Positions 16,108-24,825 of a DNA stretch of 64,000 nt are shown in pieces. A program made the position numbers and the translations under genes. Location of the stretch: contig JAJEIQ010000064.1 in NCBI GenBank assembly GCA_022827905.1, positions 1-64,000 of the forward strand. Reading direction: 5' to 3'. The notes under the pieces were generated by a model, which saw nothing but the letters and a program-made list of their open reading frames with translations, ran no database searches and was not told the origin of the DNA. The DNA is from Pseudomonadales bacterium. Its GTDB lineage: Bacteria > Pseudomonadota > Gammaproteobacteria > Pseudomonadales > Azotimanducaceae. Every line of letters starts with the position of its first letter. The stretch's first letter is position 1.

Positions 16108-16875
16108 ATGCCGCAAGCCGAACCCCAACCCCTGCCGGTGCACCCAGGGAAAGCGCGGAGTTTCGCTCCAGCGAAACTCCAACGCGAACCGCAGGTTCGC
16201 GCGGGCACATCGCCGGCGCCGGTCCACTACCCCGTCTCGGACGGTAAGCCGATGTCGGAGAGCGGCTTGCACTGGGAGGTGTCGATGGACACGGGGGCGG
16301 TGCTGAAAAGCCACCATCTGAACCGCCCCGACGCCTACGTGGGCGGCAACTGCTTCATGTACCCGGAGGAGGGCAAGCCCAAGGTCGTGGTCTCGCCGGA
16401 CATCTTCGTGGCCTACGGCGTGCCGAAGGAGCCGCCGCGGGACACGTGGAAGGTGTGGGAGGAGGGCAAGGTGCCGGACTTCATCCTGGAGGTGACCTCA
16501 AGGAGCACCCAGGACAACGACGAAGGGAAAAAGAAGGACCTCTACGAACGGCTGGGTGTGGGGGAGTACTGGCAGTTCGACCCGACGGGCGACTACCTGG
16601 ACCCGATCCTGAAGGGCCGCGCGCTGGGCGCGGACGGCAGGTACCGCGAGCTTGCGCTTGAGGAGCGGGACGGCGGCCTGTGCCGCTTCTCGGAGGTGCT
16701 GGGCCTGGACCTACGCCTGGAGGGCGAGCGCCTGCGCTTCTTCGACCCCAAGCGCGGCGAGTACCTGCTGACGCCCGTTGAGCAGCACGAGGCCCTTGAG
16801 GAACGGGACCGCGCCCTTGAGGCCGCCGAAGCCCGCATTCGCGAGCTGGAGCGGCAGCGCCGCCCCGAAGGCTGA
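16108..16875 (+). CDS. Uma2-family (DUF820) putative PD-(D/E)XK nuclease
   Basis: A 255-residue protein with the Uma2 catalytic layout: SPDIFVAYGV near residue 97, DFILEVTSRSTQDNDEGKKKDLYERLGVGEYWQFDP near 122-157, and a C-terminal coiled coil rich in Glu/Arg (about 225-255). The Asp, Glu and Lys of the PD-(D/E)XK fold are therefore in place. Uma2 proteins are abundant in some lineages and have no proven function. The start at 16108 is supported by AAGGAG six bases upstream, although the frame is open to 15778. Residues 17-33 are encoded by a 48-bp double-hairpin repeat, so the N-terminus carries inserted sequence. It converges with the sulfatase gene. Confidence 0.8.
   Translation: MPQAEPQPLPVHPGKARSFAPAKLQREPQVRAGTSPAPVHYPVSDGKPMSESGLHWEVSMDTGAVLKSHHLNRPDAYVGGNCFMYPEEGKPKVVVSPDIFVAYGVPKEPPRDTWKVWEEGKVPDFILEVTSRSTQDNDEGKKKDLYERLGVGEYWQFDPTGDYLDPILKGRALGADGRYRELALEERDGGLCRFSEVLGLDLRLEGERLRFFDPKRGEYLLTPVEQHEALEERDRALEAAEARIRELERQRRPEG
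16158..16205 (+). repeat. 48-bp double-hairpin repeat, copy 2 (in frame in the Uma2 gene)
   Basis: Two perfect hairpins occur in tandem: GAGTTTCGC-TCCA-GCGAAACTC (9-bp stem) and GCGAACC-GCA-GGTTCGC (7-bp stem). It adds the peptide SFAPAKLQREPQVRAG without breaking the frame, because 48 is a multiple of three. The stems equal those of copy 1 while the loops differ, as expected for a palindromic element spreading into coding DNA. Confidence 0.75.
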
Positions 16876-16974
16876 ACGGCGCGCCTTCCCGCCGCCGTCA
16901 CCGTTCGCCGGCCGCCTCCGTTGCCGACCATGTGCTACGAATCGCACGTCCGCGCCACCGAACCCTCCAGGGAT

Positions 16975-18708
16975 CTATCCGCCCCTGCGCCGGTTTCCAT
17001 CGCCACCCACGTCCCCGCATAGGGAAGCGGCGGCCACTTCGCTTTCGCGATAGCCATAGCGAATGGCCTTGGCTTCGAGCCGCGCACCGCGAGGCTCGGC
17101 ACCCAATGGCCCACTGTACAGCGACCAGAACGGCGCTCCGGCGTGGCGCCAGCCCACCGATGATCCGGGCGTCGCCGCGCGCAGCTCGACGCTTGGCGTC
17201 GGGCCGCTGCAGTCCACCGCAAAGACCGGCGCCGTCGTCACCGGCTGTTCGCCGCCTGGCCACATCAGCCGGGTCACCATGTACTCCTCGGGTTGCGCGC
17301 TCATGTCACCGACTTCATTCAGCCACCGGTCGAGTTCCCTGCGCAGCCGACGCAATTCATCCCGGTAGGCCGGATCATCGATCCGATTGCGCATCTCGTC
17401 CGGGTCCTCGGCGAGGTCGTAGAGTTCCTCTGCCGGACGGGACGGCTCCAGATACCGCGCCAAGGCCGGGGCCAGCGCCTGTTCTCGATACAGTCGCCGC
17501 AGTTCCGCCATGGTGGCGAGATTTTCCCGGAAATAGAGCGGCCCGAGCAGGGGCCGTTCCAGCAGGTAGTTGCGTATGTACTTGAAGCGCGAATCGCGGA
17601 CGGCGCGGCTGCGGTCCGGCAGCTCGTCGAGCCGATCCCGTGCTGCGTACACATAGCGCCGCCGCGGCGCGGCCTCCTGAAGAAAATCCTGACCATGCAG
17701 ATGCCCAGGAATTGGCGCGCCGGCAAGCGCCAGCAGCGTTGGCGCCAGATCCACAAATGAGACGAGGCGCGCATCGACCGTGCCGGCCCGCCCTCGATTC
17801 GGCAGGCGGACGATGAAGGGAACCCGCAACCCGGAATCGTAGATCGACCGCTTGGCGCACGGCAGGCCGTCGCCATGGTCCGTCGTCCAGATCAACACCG
17901 TGTCATCGAGCAGGCCAGCCACCCGGAGTTCCTCAAGGCGCTCGCCGACCCAACGGTCCATGATTGCGATGTTGTCGTAGTGCTGGGCGATGTCCTTGCG
18001 CACCTCAGGGGTGTCGGGCAGGTAGGCGGGCACCGCAACCCGTGCGGGATCCGTGTGTTCCTGGAGGCCAGCGAGCCGCGCATCGTTGAGGGCGAAGATG
18101 CGCTCACTCAACTCGAATCCGTCTGCGAAGCCTCGGCGAAACATGCCGCTCTCGTGGGTCCCAAAGTGGCTGAGCATGAAGAAAAAGGGCTTGTTGGGAT
18201 CGCGGTCGGCAAGCGACACCGCATCGCCGCTGCGGTCCCAGATCGTGAAGGGCTCGCCGAACTGGTAGTCCGTTTTGGCATTGTTCATCGTGAAGTAGCC
18301 CGCCGCGCGCAATCGCTCGGGAAACGCCTTGACGAACGTCGGCGGCACGGCTTCGTAGGCTGGCCCGGGCGTCGAGAAGGTTCCAAGCGCGCCCTCGCGC
18401 TGCCGGCCAAAGGAAGCAGTGCGCATGTGTTGGGCGCCGATGGCCTGCTGGTGCATGCCGGTGATCAAGGCGGCGCGGCTCGGCGCGCAGACGCCGGACG
18501 TGGTGAACACGTTCGTGAACCGCACACCTTCGGCGGCGAGCCGGTCCAAGTTGGGAGTGCGCGCCAGCGGGTCGCCGTAGGCGCCAATGCGCGGTCCGAG
18601 ATCCTCCACCACCATGAGCACGATGTTGGGCCGCGCCACAGCGTCCGCGAGCGCATTGCAGGACATCGCCAGCGCAACCACGGCAAACAGCAGTCGAATC
18701 CAGTTCAT
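16975..18708 (-). CDS. Sulfatase (SGSH/heparan N-sulfatase-like)
   Basis: A 577-residue secreted sulfatase of the alkaline-phosphatase fold. The signal peptide runs to about residue 22 (ALADA). The formylglycine motif is C74-A-P-S-R78. The metal site begins at ED (35-36; the first residue is Glu where Asp-Asp is usual), and the second metal segment is WTTDHGDGLPCAKR, a pattern typical of the SGSH-like N-sulfoglucosamine sulfohydrolase branch. Use of the ATG at 18708 removes 59 upstream residues that read through REP-like DNA; GGAGG lies about 13 bases before it. It is divergent from a second sulfatase. A formylglycine-generating enzyme is needed but not present in this window. Likely substrates are sulfated amino sugars or glycosaminoglycans. 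Confidence 0.9.
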   Translation of the reverse strand: MNWIRLLFAVVALAMSCNALADAVARPNIVLMVVEDLGPRIGAYGDPLARTPNLDRLAAEGVRFTNVFTTSGVCAPSRAALITGMHQQAIGAQHMRTASFGRQREGALGTFSTPGPAYEAVPPTFVKAFPERLRAAGYFTMNNAKTDYQFGEPFTIWDRSGDAVSLADRDPNKPFFFMLSHFGTHESGMFRRGFADGFELSERIFALNDARLAGLQEHTDPARVAVPAYLPDTPEVRKDIAQHYDNIAIMDRWVGERLEELRVAGLLDDTVLIWTTDHGDGLPCAKRSIYDSGLRVPFIVRLPNRGRAGTVDARLVSFVDLAPTLLALAGAPIPGHLHGQDFLQEAAPRRRYVYAARDRLDELPDRSRAVRDSRFKYIRNYLLERPLLGPLYFRENLATMAELRRLYREQALAPALARYLEPSRPAEELYDLAEDPDEMRNRIDDPAYRDELRRLRRELDRWLNEVGDMSAQPEEYMVTRLMWPGGEQPVTTAPVFAVDCSGPTPSVELRAATPGSSVGWRHAGAPFWSLYSGPLGAEPRGARLEAKAIRYGYRESEVAAASLCGDVGGDGNRRRGG

Positions 18709-18772
18709 CGCGTGGAATTGGCCTCCTCCATGGTTCGATTGTAACCACCGACCGGGACAAGGGCACTTGGGT

Positions 18773-18831
18773 CGAGGGCAGGATGCCCTCGATCCGGGCT
18801 CCCCTTCGGAGACAAGGGCATCTTGCCCTCG
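18773..18831. repeat. Pair of inverted REP-like palindromes
   Basis: CGAGGGCAGGATGCCCTCG (18773-18791) and, in the opposite orientation, CAAGGGCATCTTGCCCTCG (18813-18831) flank a 21-base spacer, like a two-unit BIME. They lie between the divergent sulfatases. A near-identical palindrome is found at 48790-48816 next to rnpB, so this is a dispersed family. Confidence 0.75.
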
Positions 18832-18850
18832 CAAGATTGGTTCGCCAAGA

Positions 18851-18880
18851 TGCTCCTGCCCAAGGTGCTCCTGCCCAAGG
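18851..18880 (+). repeat. Perfect 15-bp tandem duplication
   Basis: TGCTCCTGCCCAAGG occurs twice back to back (18851-18865 and 18866-18880), just after the REP-like pair and before the second sulfatase gene. It has no coding role under the chosen start at 18904. Confidence 0.7.
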
Positions 18881-18903
18881 CTCAACCCGAGATTCGTAGA
18901 AGC

Positions 18904-20586
18904 ATGCCGATGAGGCTGACATTACTGATTCAGGCGATTGCGCTGTGCGTTTTGGCGCAGTTCGGCCACGCACAGGCTCACAGTCCGCCCAACGTAATCC
19001 TGATTCTGGTTGACGACATGGGTTGGTCGGACGTGGGCGCGTTCGGCGGCGAAATCGAAACCCCAAACATCGACCGGCTCGCCGCGGACGGTCTGCGATT
19101 CACGCAGTTTCACACCACGGCCAAGTGCTTTCCCTCGCGGGCCGCCCTGCTGACCGGCCGCTATCCCGAACAGATCGGCATGGATGCGTCGCCAACCGGC
19201 GTCATTCGCAACAGCGTCACCATCGCCCAAGCGTTGGGCGCGGCCGGCTATCGGACCCTCATGGTGGGCAAGCACCACGGCGGTGACCATCCCCTGGATC
19301 TTGGGTTCGAACGCTACGCGGGGCTGCGCGGCGGGGCCTCGAATCACTTCAATCCAGGAGTCGTCGCGCGACCCGGCGAACCCGAGCCGGCGCGCAAAAC
19401 CTACATGGCGCCAGACGGGCGCTGGTGGTGTTTCGACAGGCAGTGCGTTCAAGGCTATGTGCCGGAGCACAAGGACTTCCACACCACCGACGCCTATACG
19501 GACCGGGCGCTCGATTTGCTGGCGGAATACGCGCGGGAGGCATCGCCCTTCTTCCTCTACCTCGCCTACCAAGCGCCTCACGACCCGCTCCAGGCTTGGC
19601 CGGCCGACATCGAGCGCTACTTGGAGCGCTACGAGGCGGGTTACGCCGCGATCGCCGATGCCCGGTACCGGCGCATGCTTATGGCCGGCCTCATCGATGG
19701 CCGCTACCCGCGCTCGACGCCAACCTTCAGGGATTGGGGCAAGTTAACGCCAAGTGAACGCAAGGAGGAGGCACGGCGCATGGCCGTCTATGCCGCCATG
19801 ATCGACCAAATCGACCAGAACCTGGGGCGGCTCATCGCCTACCTTGAACGCTCCGGCGAACTCGGCCGAACGCTGATTCTGTTCACCTCCGACAACGGCG
19901 CATCCGCGGAATTCGTGCCCAGCGAAACCGGGGAGGGGGAGATCGGCGAGCAACATCCGATCGGCTCGGTAGGCCGCTGGGCCACCCTCGGCAGCGATTG
20001 GGCCAATGTCGCCAACACGCCCTTTCGCTATTACAAGAACTACGCCTTCGAGGGTGGCGCAGCCGCTCCGCTCATCCTGCACTGGCCCGATGGCATAGGG
20101 GATCCCGGCCGAGTCGTCTCGGCCAACGCACACCTGATCGACCTGTTTCCGACGCTCCTGTCGGCGACCGGCGCCAGCAAGGCCGGAGCAGCCAAGCTGC
20201 TTGCTGAAGGTCGACGGCTCGAAGGCATCGACCTCAGCGCGTACTTGCGCTCCTCGAACCCAATCCCTCGTGCGCAGCCGGTGTTCCAACGCTGGGGACT
20301 CGGACGATCCGTGCGCACCGACCGCTGGAAGCTGCTCTCCCAGGCCGCAGCAAGGGAAAGCGGTTTGCAGCGGCTTCTACGTTGGCGGGCGGAGCAGGCA
20401 ACGGCGTCTGGGCCATTGAAACCGCCCTCCTTGCCGCCGGTGGAACACGGTGATTGGCAACTCTACGACATGGCGGTAGATCGCACGGAAACCACCGACG
20501 TTTCGGCGTCCCACCCGGAAGTCGTGGCCCAGTTAGCCGCCGCGTACGAACCGTGGCTGAAGCGGGTCAAGCCCGATTCGGAGTGA
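18904..20586 (+). CDS. Arylsulfatase
   Basis: A 560-residue secreted sulfatase. The signal peptide ends near residue 23-25 (GHAQA). The metal-binding ILVDDMGWSDVG is at about 35-46, the formylglycine motif is C75-F-P-S-R79, followed by AALLTGRYPEQIGM, and the second metal segment is LFTSDNGASAEF near 348. This matches the arylsulfatase A/GALNS-type family. An ATG at 18910 is an alternative start; neither has a strong ribosome site. It is divergent from the SGSH-like sulfatase with REP-like DNA between, and convergent with the GntR gene. Two different sulfatases beside uronate genes point to a sulfated uronate-containing glycan as substrate. Confidence 0.92.
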   Translation: MPMRLTLLIQAIALCVLAQFGHAQAHSPPNVILILVDDMGWSDVGAFGGEIETPNIDRLAADGLRFTQFHTTAKCFPSRAALLTGRYPEQIGMDASPTGVIRNSVTIAQALGAAGYRTLMVGKHHGGDHPLDLGFERYAGLRGGASNHFNPGVVARPGEPEPARKTYMAPDGRWWCFDRQCVQGYVPEHKDFHTTDAYTDRALDLLAEYAREASPFFLYLAYQAPHDPLQAWPADIERYLERYEAGYAAIADARYRRMLMAGLIDGRYPRSTPTFRDWGKLTPSERKEEARRMAVYAAMIDQIDQNLGRLIAYLERSGELGRTLILFTSDNGASAEFVPSETGEGEIGEQHPIGSVGRWATLGSDWANVANTPFRYYKNYAFEGGAAAPLILHWPDGIGDPGRVVSANAHLIDLFPTLLSATGASKAGAAKLLAEGRRLEGIDLSAYLRSSNPIPRAQPVFQRWGLGRSVRTDRWKLLSQAAARESGLQRLLRWRAEQATASGPLKPPSLPPVEHGDWQLYDMAVDRTETTDVSASHPEVVAQLAAAYEPWLKRVKPDSE

Positions 20587-20595
20587 AGGACCCCC

Positions 20596-21297
20596 TCAGT
20601 GTTCCTCGCCAAAGTGCCTGGCCGCGGCCTCGGTGGCGGCGATTAAGTGGGCGCGCATGGCCGTTCGGGCAGCGTCAGGGCTGCGCGTCTTGAGCGCGTC
20701 GAGAATCTCCTTGTGCTGGTCCACCGCCGGGTAGATGCCCTCCTCCAGGATACGGCTATGGAAGCCGCTCGACAGCATGCTCTGATTGCGCAGCGTCCAT
20801 AGCCATTGCACCGCTTGGGTGATGGCGGCGTTTTCCGTTGCCTCCGCGATTGCGACATGAAATCGCGCATCGACTTCCTCGATGCGCGGGGTCCCGGCAA
20901 ACTTGCGCATCTCCTCAAAGATGTCCTGCAACGCTGCAAGCTGCTCGTCCGTAATGCGCTCAGCCGCCAAGGCACCGGCTTCGGGTTCCAGGATGAGCCG
21001 CAGCTCCAGCAGTTCAAAGGGCCCGATGCCCTCGTCGTCCAAGGTGATGCGCTGCGGGTGGCTCTGCTGCGCAACGTAAATGCCGGACCCGGTGCGCACA
21101 TCGATCAGGCCGGACACCTCCAGTGCGATCATCGCTTCGCGAATGGTTGGGCGGGAAACTTGCAGCATCTCGGCGAGGTGCCGCTCTGCGGGGAGCTTCT
21201 CCCCCGGTTTCACCTCGCCATTGGCCACCAGTTCCGCAATGCGGCGCGCCACGCGCACATAGAGCCGTTGCGGGCTCTCTATGGGCGCCAGCTTCAT
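20596..21297 (-). CDS. GntR/FadR-family transcriptional regulator
   Basis: A 233-residue regulator with an N-terminal winged helix (GEKLPAERHLAEMLQVSRPTIREAMIALEVSGLIDVRTGSG, about 33-73) and a C-terminal FCD ligand domain whose metal-ligand histidines lie in DARFHVAIAEATEN and later ISPAVDQHKEI-like segments. FCD regulators such as UxuR/ExuR and LldR respond to sugar acids or organic acids. It is the last gene of the seven-gene operon, overlapping the Gfo/Idh gene by ATGA, so it probably autoregulates that operon. Control of the uxu genes or sulfatases is also possible. Confidence 0.92.
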   Translation of the reverse strand: MKLAPIESPQRLYVRVARRIAELVANGEVKPGEKLPAERHLAEMLQVSRPTIREAMIALEVSGLIDVRTGSGIYVAQQSHPQRITLDDEGIGPFELLELRLILEPEAGALAAERITDEQLAALQDIFEEMRKFAGTPRIEEVDARFHVAIAEATENAAITQAVQWLWTLRNQSMLSSGFHSRILEEGIYPAVDQHKEILDALKTRSPDAARTAMRAHLIAATEAAARHFGEEH

Positions 21298-22388
21298 GGT
21301 TCGCCGTCCGCGTGGCGCCGGTCCGCCAGCGCCTGTGCCCGCATGCTCAGCTCGGCCGCCCGAAAGATGTGCGCCTGGGTCATGGCGGTTTCCGTTCCGT
21401 TGAGGGCGTCCAGAATCAGTTGCCCGAAGAACGGAAAGCCCACTTTGCCGAGGCAGTCGACCGTCTCGACCGATTTGCCGTCCGCTCTCACGATGATCGA
21501 GGCAGGAGCCCGGCGCGCCGGGTCCACGTACTTGCGCAACTCCAAGGTGCCTGCCGTCCCGGTGATGAAGGTACGCCCGTCACCCCATACGGGCAACCCG
21601 TCCGGGGTAAACCAGTCGAGCCGCGCGTAACAGGATGCGCCATTGTCCCCGACCAAGGCAAACTCGCCGAGGTCCTCCAAGCCCGGCAAGTCCGGGTGAT
21701 TGAGATTGCGCGCCCGCGCATACGCCACGGTTGCGTCTTCACAACCCGCGTAAGCCAGGAACTGCTCCACTTGGTGCGAGCCGATGTCGGTGATGATGCC
21801 GCCGTACCGCGCCTTGTCAAAAAACCACTCGGGCCGTGTCTCCCTGGAGAGACGATGGGGCGCGAGAATCAGCACATGCAGGACCCGCCCAACCGCCCCT
21901 TGGGCAATCAGCTCACCTGCATGCCAAGCCGCCTCGTTGTGCAGGCGTTCCGAGTAATAGACAAAGTAGCGGCGCTGATGCTCCGCAACGAGGCCGCGCA
22001 ATGTCTCCAGTTGCTCCAAGGTGGTAAAGGGCGATTTGTCGGTGAAGTAATGCTTGCCTGCCTCGATCACGCGGGCGCCGATCGCCGCCCGCTGGTCCGG
22101 AATGGCGGCTGCGGCGATGAGCTGCAGGCGGTCGTTTTCCAGCAGGTCCGTGAAGCTGGCGACGGCGCGGGCCTCAGGATAGCGCGCTTGATAGGCGCGC
22201 AGGCGCTCCGGGCTTGGATCGTACACGTGCGTCAGGGTGGCCCCGGCTTCGATCAGGCCATTGGTTTGGCCGTAGATGTGGCCATGGTCCAAGTAGGCCG
22301 CGGCAAACTCGAATTCACCCGGCCCGACCACCGGCGCCGCCTTCCCCTGCGGCGCGTAGGTTGCGCCCTCGCCGATGCTCACAGCCAT
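21294..22388 (-). CDS. Gfo/Idh/MocA-family oxidoreductase
   Basis: A 364-residue NAD(P)-dependent sugar oxidoreductase homologue. The N-terminus is atypical: instead of a clear GxGxxG it has AAAYLDHGHIYGQTNGLIEAGATL at about 28-51. The later TDKSPFTTLEQ (about 117-127) stands where most relatives have EKP; the lysine is kept. The substrate-domain segment DIGSHQVEQFL is near 205. The start at 22388 overlaps the preceding transporter gene by 10 bases and the gene ends with an ATGA overlap onto the regulator. The open frame continues to 22565, but that part is the transporter read out of frame. Likely role: dehydrogenation or epimerisation of a sugar, inositol or keto-sugar. Confidence 0.85.
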   Translation of the reverse strand: MAVSIGEGATYAPQGKAAPVVGPGEFEFAAAYLDHGHIYGQTNGLIEAGATLTHVYDPSPERLRAYQARYPEARAVASFTDLLENDRLQLIAAAAIPDQRAAIGARVIEAGKHYFTDKSPFTTLEQLETLRGLVAEHQRRYFVYYSERLHNEAAWHAGELIAQGAVGRVLHVLILAPHRLSRETRPEWFFDKARYGGIITDIGSHQVEQFLAYAGCEDATVAYARARNLNHPDLPGLEDLGEFALVGDNGASCYARLDWFTPDGLPVWGDGRTFITGTAGTLELRKYVDPARRAPASIIVRADGKSVETVDCLGKVGFPFFGQLILDALNGTETAMTQAHIFRAAELSMRAQALADRRHADGEP

Positions 22389-23686
22389 CCCAAGCCGACC
22401 AGCGTGCTGTACAGGGCACTGGCGACGACGGTCAGGATGCACAACACCATCGCGCTGTTGTACAGACCCGCCTTGCCCCCTCGCGGCCGGTCCTCCGCCA
22501 GATAGGACGATCGGTTGTTCAGGGCCAGCCAGCCCAAGTAGGCGATCGGCAACAGCAGCCCGCAAAAGGCGGAGGTCGGCAGGATGACGTAGGGCCCCAA
22601 GGTGGTCCAGAGGAACACGCCGAGCACCGCCGGCGTCGGCGCAAGGCAGGCCAGCCGATAGGCCGTGGAGCCTTCTTCGAGGTTGAACATTTCCCGTGCC
22701 GCGGCGCCACAGGTCAGCATGTGCATCACCAGCGACCCCACGGCCATGCCCAGCACGCCGAGGGGAAACACCAGGTGCGCCACGACGTCACCGAATCCCG
22801 CCGCGCTGAACATTTGCCCCGCCCGGGCTGGGCTAATACGGGTTTGCAGATCGCCATCACCGCCGTGCAGGGCCGCCGCGGCAGCAATGGATATGAGCCC
22901 GGTGACCAACAGGTACGGCACGACCAAGCCGATGATGATGTCGGTGCGCGCCAGGCTGCGGTGCTCCCGCCCCCAGCCCCGGCGCAGCAGCGTGTAGCCG
23001 TACACGAAGGTCATGTTGATGCCCACTGCGGTGCCCAGGGCAGCCATCATGGTGGTGACGCCAAAGGCATCGTCCGGCAGGGAATGGGGCACGAATCCCC
23101 TTGAGACCGCCGCCCAGTCCACATCGCCCTGCAAGCTGGCCATGACGACCACCCAGGCGAAACTTAGAACCACCACCCCGCTGAGCACCTTGATGCCATG
23201 CTCGAATAGGCGCACCGCTCGTTGCCCCTTGTCGTAGTTCCAGACCATATAGGCGCATCCCGCCCAGACCAGCACCGCCAACGTGAACAGGTAAAGCTCA
23301 CGGGCCGCCGCGGACCCCTCGTTCGCCAGCCCAAACCCGGTCACAACGAGAATCGCCTCTTCCAGCATCCCGGCGCTTAAGGGATAGTGCGAGAACCCCC
23401 AGATGATGCTCGAGCCAAGCGCCGCAATTGCCCACAGCCAAGCGAGCACGGCGGAAAAGTGCTGCTTCATGGCCGCAAAGGGCCGTTCACCGGTGGACAG
23501 CGTCTGGTGCGCCAGGGCAAAGAGCATGATGCAGCCAATCAGCATCGATACCGGCTGCACCCAGAGGAATTCATAGCCGAACACCGAGCCGATGGTCAGC
23601 GAGGTGACGGCGGACCCGCCGCCCAAGGTCATGGCGCCCTGCAGCCACCCCGGACCCCCTTCGCGGATTTGGGAGAGCAGGCTCAT
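22379..23686 (-). CDS. Nramp-like membrane transporter lacking the metal-site motif
   Basis: A 435-residue inner-membrane protein with about 11 hydrophobic segments. The opening GPGWLQGAMTLGGGSAVTSLTIGSVFGYEFLWV aligns by pattern with TM1 of Nramp (MntH) transporters, but the DPGN metal-binding motif is replaced by GGGS-like residues. The TM6 region (GTAVGINMTFVYGYTL) lacks the MPH signature. It overlaps oxidoreductase genes on both sides (ATGA at its start, 10 bases at its end), so it belongs to the sugar operon. I infer that it carries an organic solute or another ion rather than Mn/Fe. The family call is moderately secure; the substrate is unknown. Confidence 0.75.
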   Translation of the reverse strand: MSLLSQIREGGPGWLQGAMTLGGGSAVTSLTIGSVFGYEFLWVQPVSMLIGCIMLFALAHQTLSTGERPFAAMKQHFSAVLAWLWAIAALGSSIIWGFSHYPLSAGMLEEAILVVTGFGLANEGSAAARELYLFTLAVLVWAGCAYMVWNYDKGQRAVRLFEHGIKVLSGVVVLSFAWVVVMASLQGDVDWAAVSRGFVPHSLPDDAFGVTTMMAALGTAVGINMTFVYGYTLLRRGWGREHRSLARTDIIIGLVVPYLLVTGLISIAAAAALHGGDGDLQTRISPARAGQMFSAAGFGDVVAHLVFPLGVLGMAVGSLVMHMLTCGAAAREMFNLEEGSTAYRLACLAPTPAVLGVFLWTTLGPYVILPTSAFCGLLLPIAYLGWLALNNRSSYLAEDRPRGGKAGLYNSAMVLCILTVVASALYSTLVGLGWL

Positions 23687-24825
23687 CGGTAGGACTTCGC
23701 CATGTCGATGTTCGCTTGGATGGCAGCGGGTTTCCGCAAGCTGGTCGAGGCAATCCTCCGTTGCAAGGCCAACTCATAGGCCTCGGCGTCCAAGGGCAAG
23801 GAAACGACCTGGCCGCGCCAAGCCGACAGCAGCATGGCGTTGGCGAGTTCGACCGCCGGCAGCCCGGCGACTGCCGGCGTGGCCAGCGGCTCACCCCGGG
23901 CGATGGCATTCACGAAGTTCTGCAGCACCGCCTGATGCTGGTTCACCGGCTCGTCCGGCTGGATCGCCTGTTCGGTGAATTCCGGCATGCCGAACATGTC
24001 GAGTGTGCGTTGGCAGTGTTCTGCCACGCTCTCGGACGACGCAAACAGGTGAATCCGTTCGCCGTCGAACCGGAGGGTGGCGAGATCACCGACGAGGTCG
24101 AGTTGATTGATGCCGGGCGCTTCCCCGGTCGAGGCGGTAACCGTGCCGGTAAGCCCATCTTCGAAGCGCAGCGTGGCCGTGACTTCGTCTTCCACATCGA
24201 TCTCGTGGTACTTGCCGAACCCGGCCACGGCAAAGACCTCGCTGGGCGGGCCGACGAGCCACTGCAGGACGTCCAGGTTATGGATGCACTGGTTGATCAG
24301 CAAGCCACCGCCCTCGCCCGGCCAAGTGCCGCGCCATGAGCTCACCTTGTAGTAAACATCCGGGCGATACCAGCTCGTCATGTTCCAGGCGAATCGTTGC
24401 AGGGGCCCCAAGCGCCCTTCATCAAGAAGCGTCTTGATCCGAGAATAGGCCGGGTGGAACCGCTGGTTGAGCATCACCGCAAACCGGCTCCGTTCGGATG
24501 CCGCCGAGACCAGTTCCCGGGCTTGCCCAATCGACATGGCGAGCGGCTTCTCCATCAGGACGTGCAGGCCCTGTTCGAGCGCTGCCCGGCCAATCTCCGG
24601 ATGCGACTGGGTCGGCGTGGCGATCAGCACCGCATCGACCAAGCCGCTGGCGAACAGGGCCTGATGGTTCGGGAAGCACGGCACACCGAACGGCGCGCCG
24701 TGGTCGCCACCGCGAGCACAGACCGCGCGCAGCTCCGCACCCTCGATGGATCCGCCGCTCAGCAACTCGGCGTGCTGACGCCCGATGTTGCCGAGGCCAA
24801 TGACGCCGATTCGGACGGCGTTCAC
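23683..24825 (-). CDS. Gfo/Idh/MocA-family oxidoreductase
   Basis: A 380-residue NAD(P)-dependent dehydrogenase with a clear Rossmann motif IGVIGLGNIGRQHAELL (about 5-21), the conserved lysine in LMEKPLAMS (about 90-98) and a catalytic-site segment GGLLINQCIHNLDVLQWL (about 168-185) matching the GGGxxxDxGxHxxD pattern. The start is GTG at 24825, overlapping the upstream stop (GTGA), and the stop overlaps the transporter start (ATGA). Relatives act on inositols, glucose-fructose, UDP-sugars and 3-keto-glycosides. Two such enzymes in one operon suggest successive oxidation and reduction of a sugar ring. Confidence 0.92.
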   Translation of the reverse strand: MNAVRIGVIGLGNIGRQHAELLSGGSIEGAELRAVCARGGDHGAPFGVPCFPNHQALFASGLVDAVLIATPTQSHPEIGRAALEQGLHVLMEKPLAMSIGQARELVSAASERSRFAVMLNQRFHPAYSRIKTLLDEGRLGPLQRFAWNMTSWYRPDVYYKVSSWRGTWPGEGGGLLINQCIHNLDVLQWLVGPPSEVFAVAGFGKYHEIDVEDEVTATLRFEDGLTGTVTASTGEAPGINQLDLVGDLATLRFDGERIHLFASSESVAEHCQRTLDMFGMPEFTEQAIQPDEPVNQHQAVLQNFVNAIARGEPLATPAVAGLPAVELANAMLLSAWRGQVVSLPLDAEAYELALQRRIASTSLRKPAAIQANIDMAKSYR

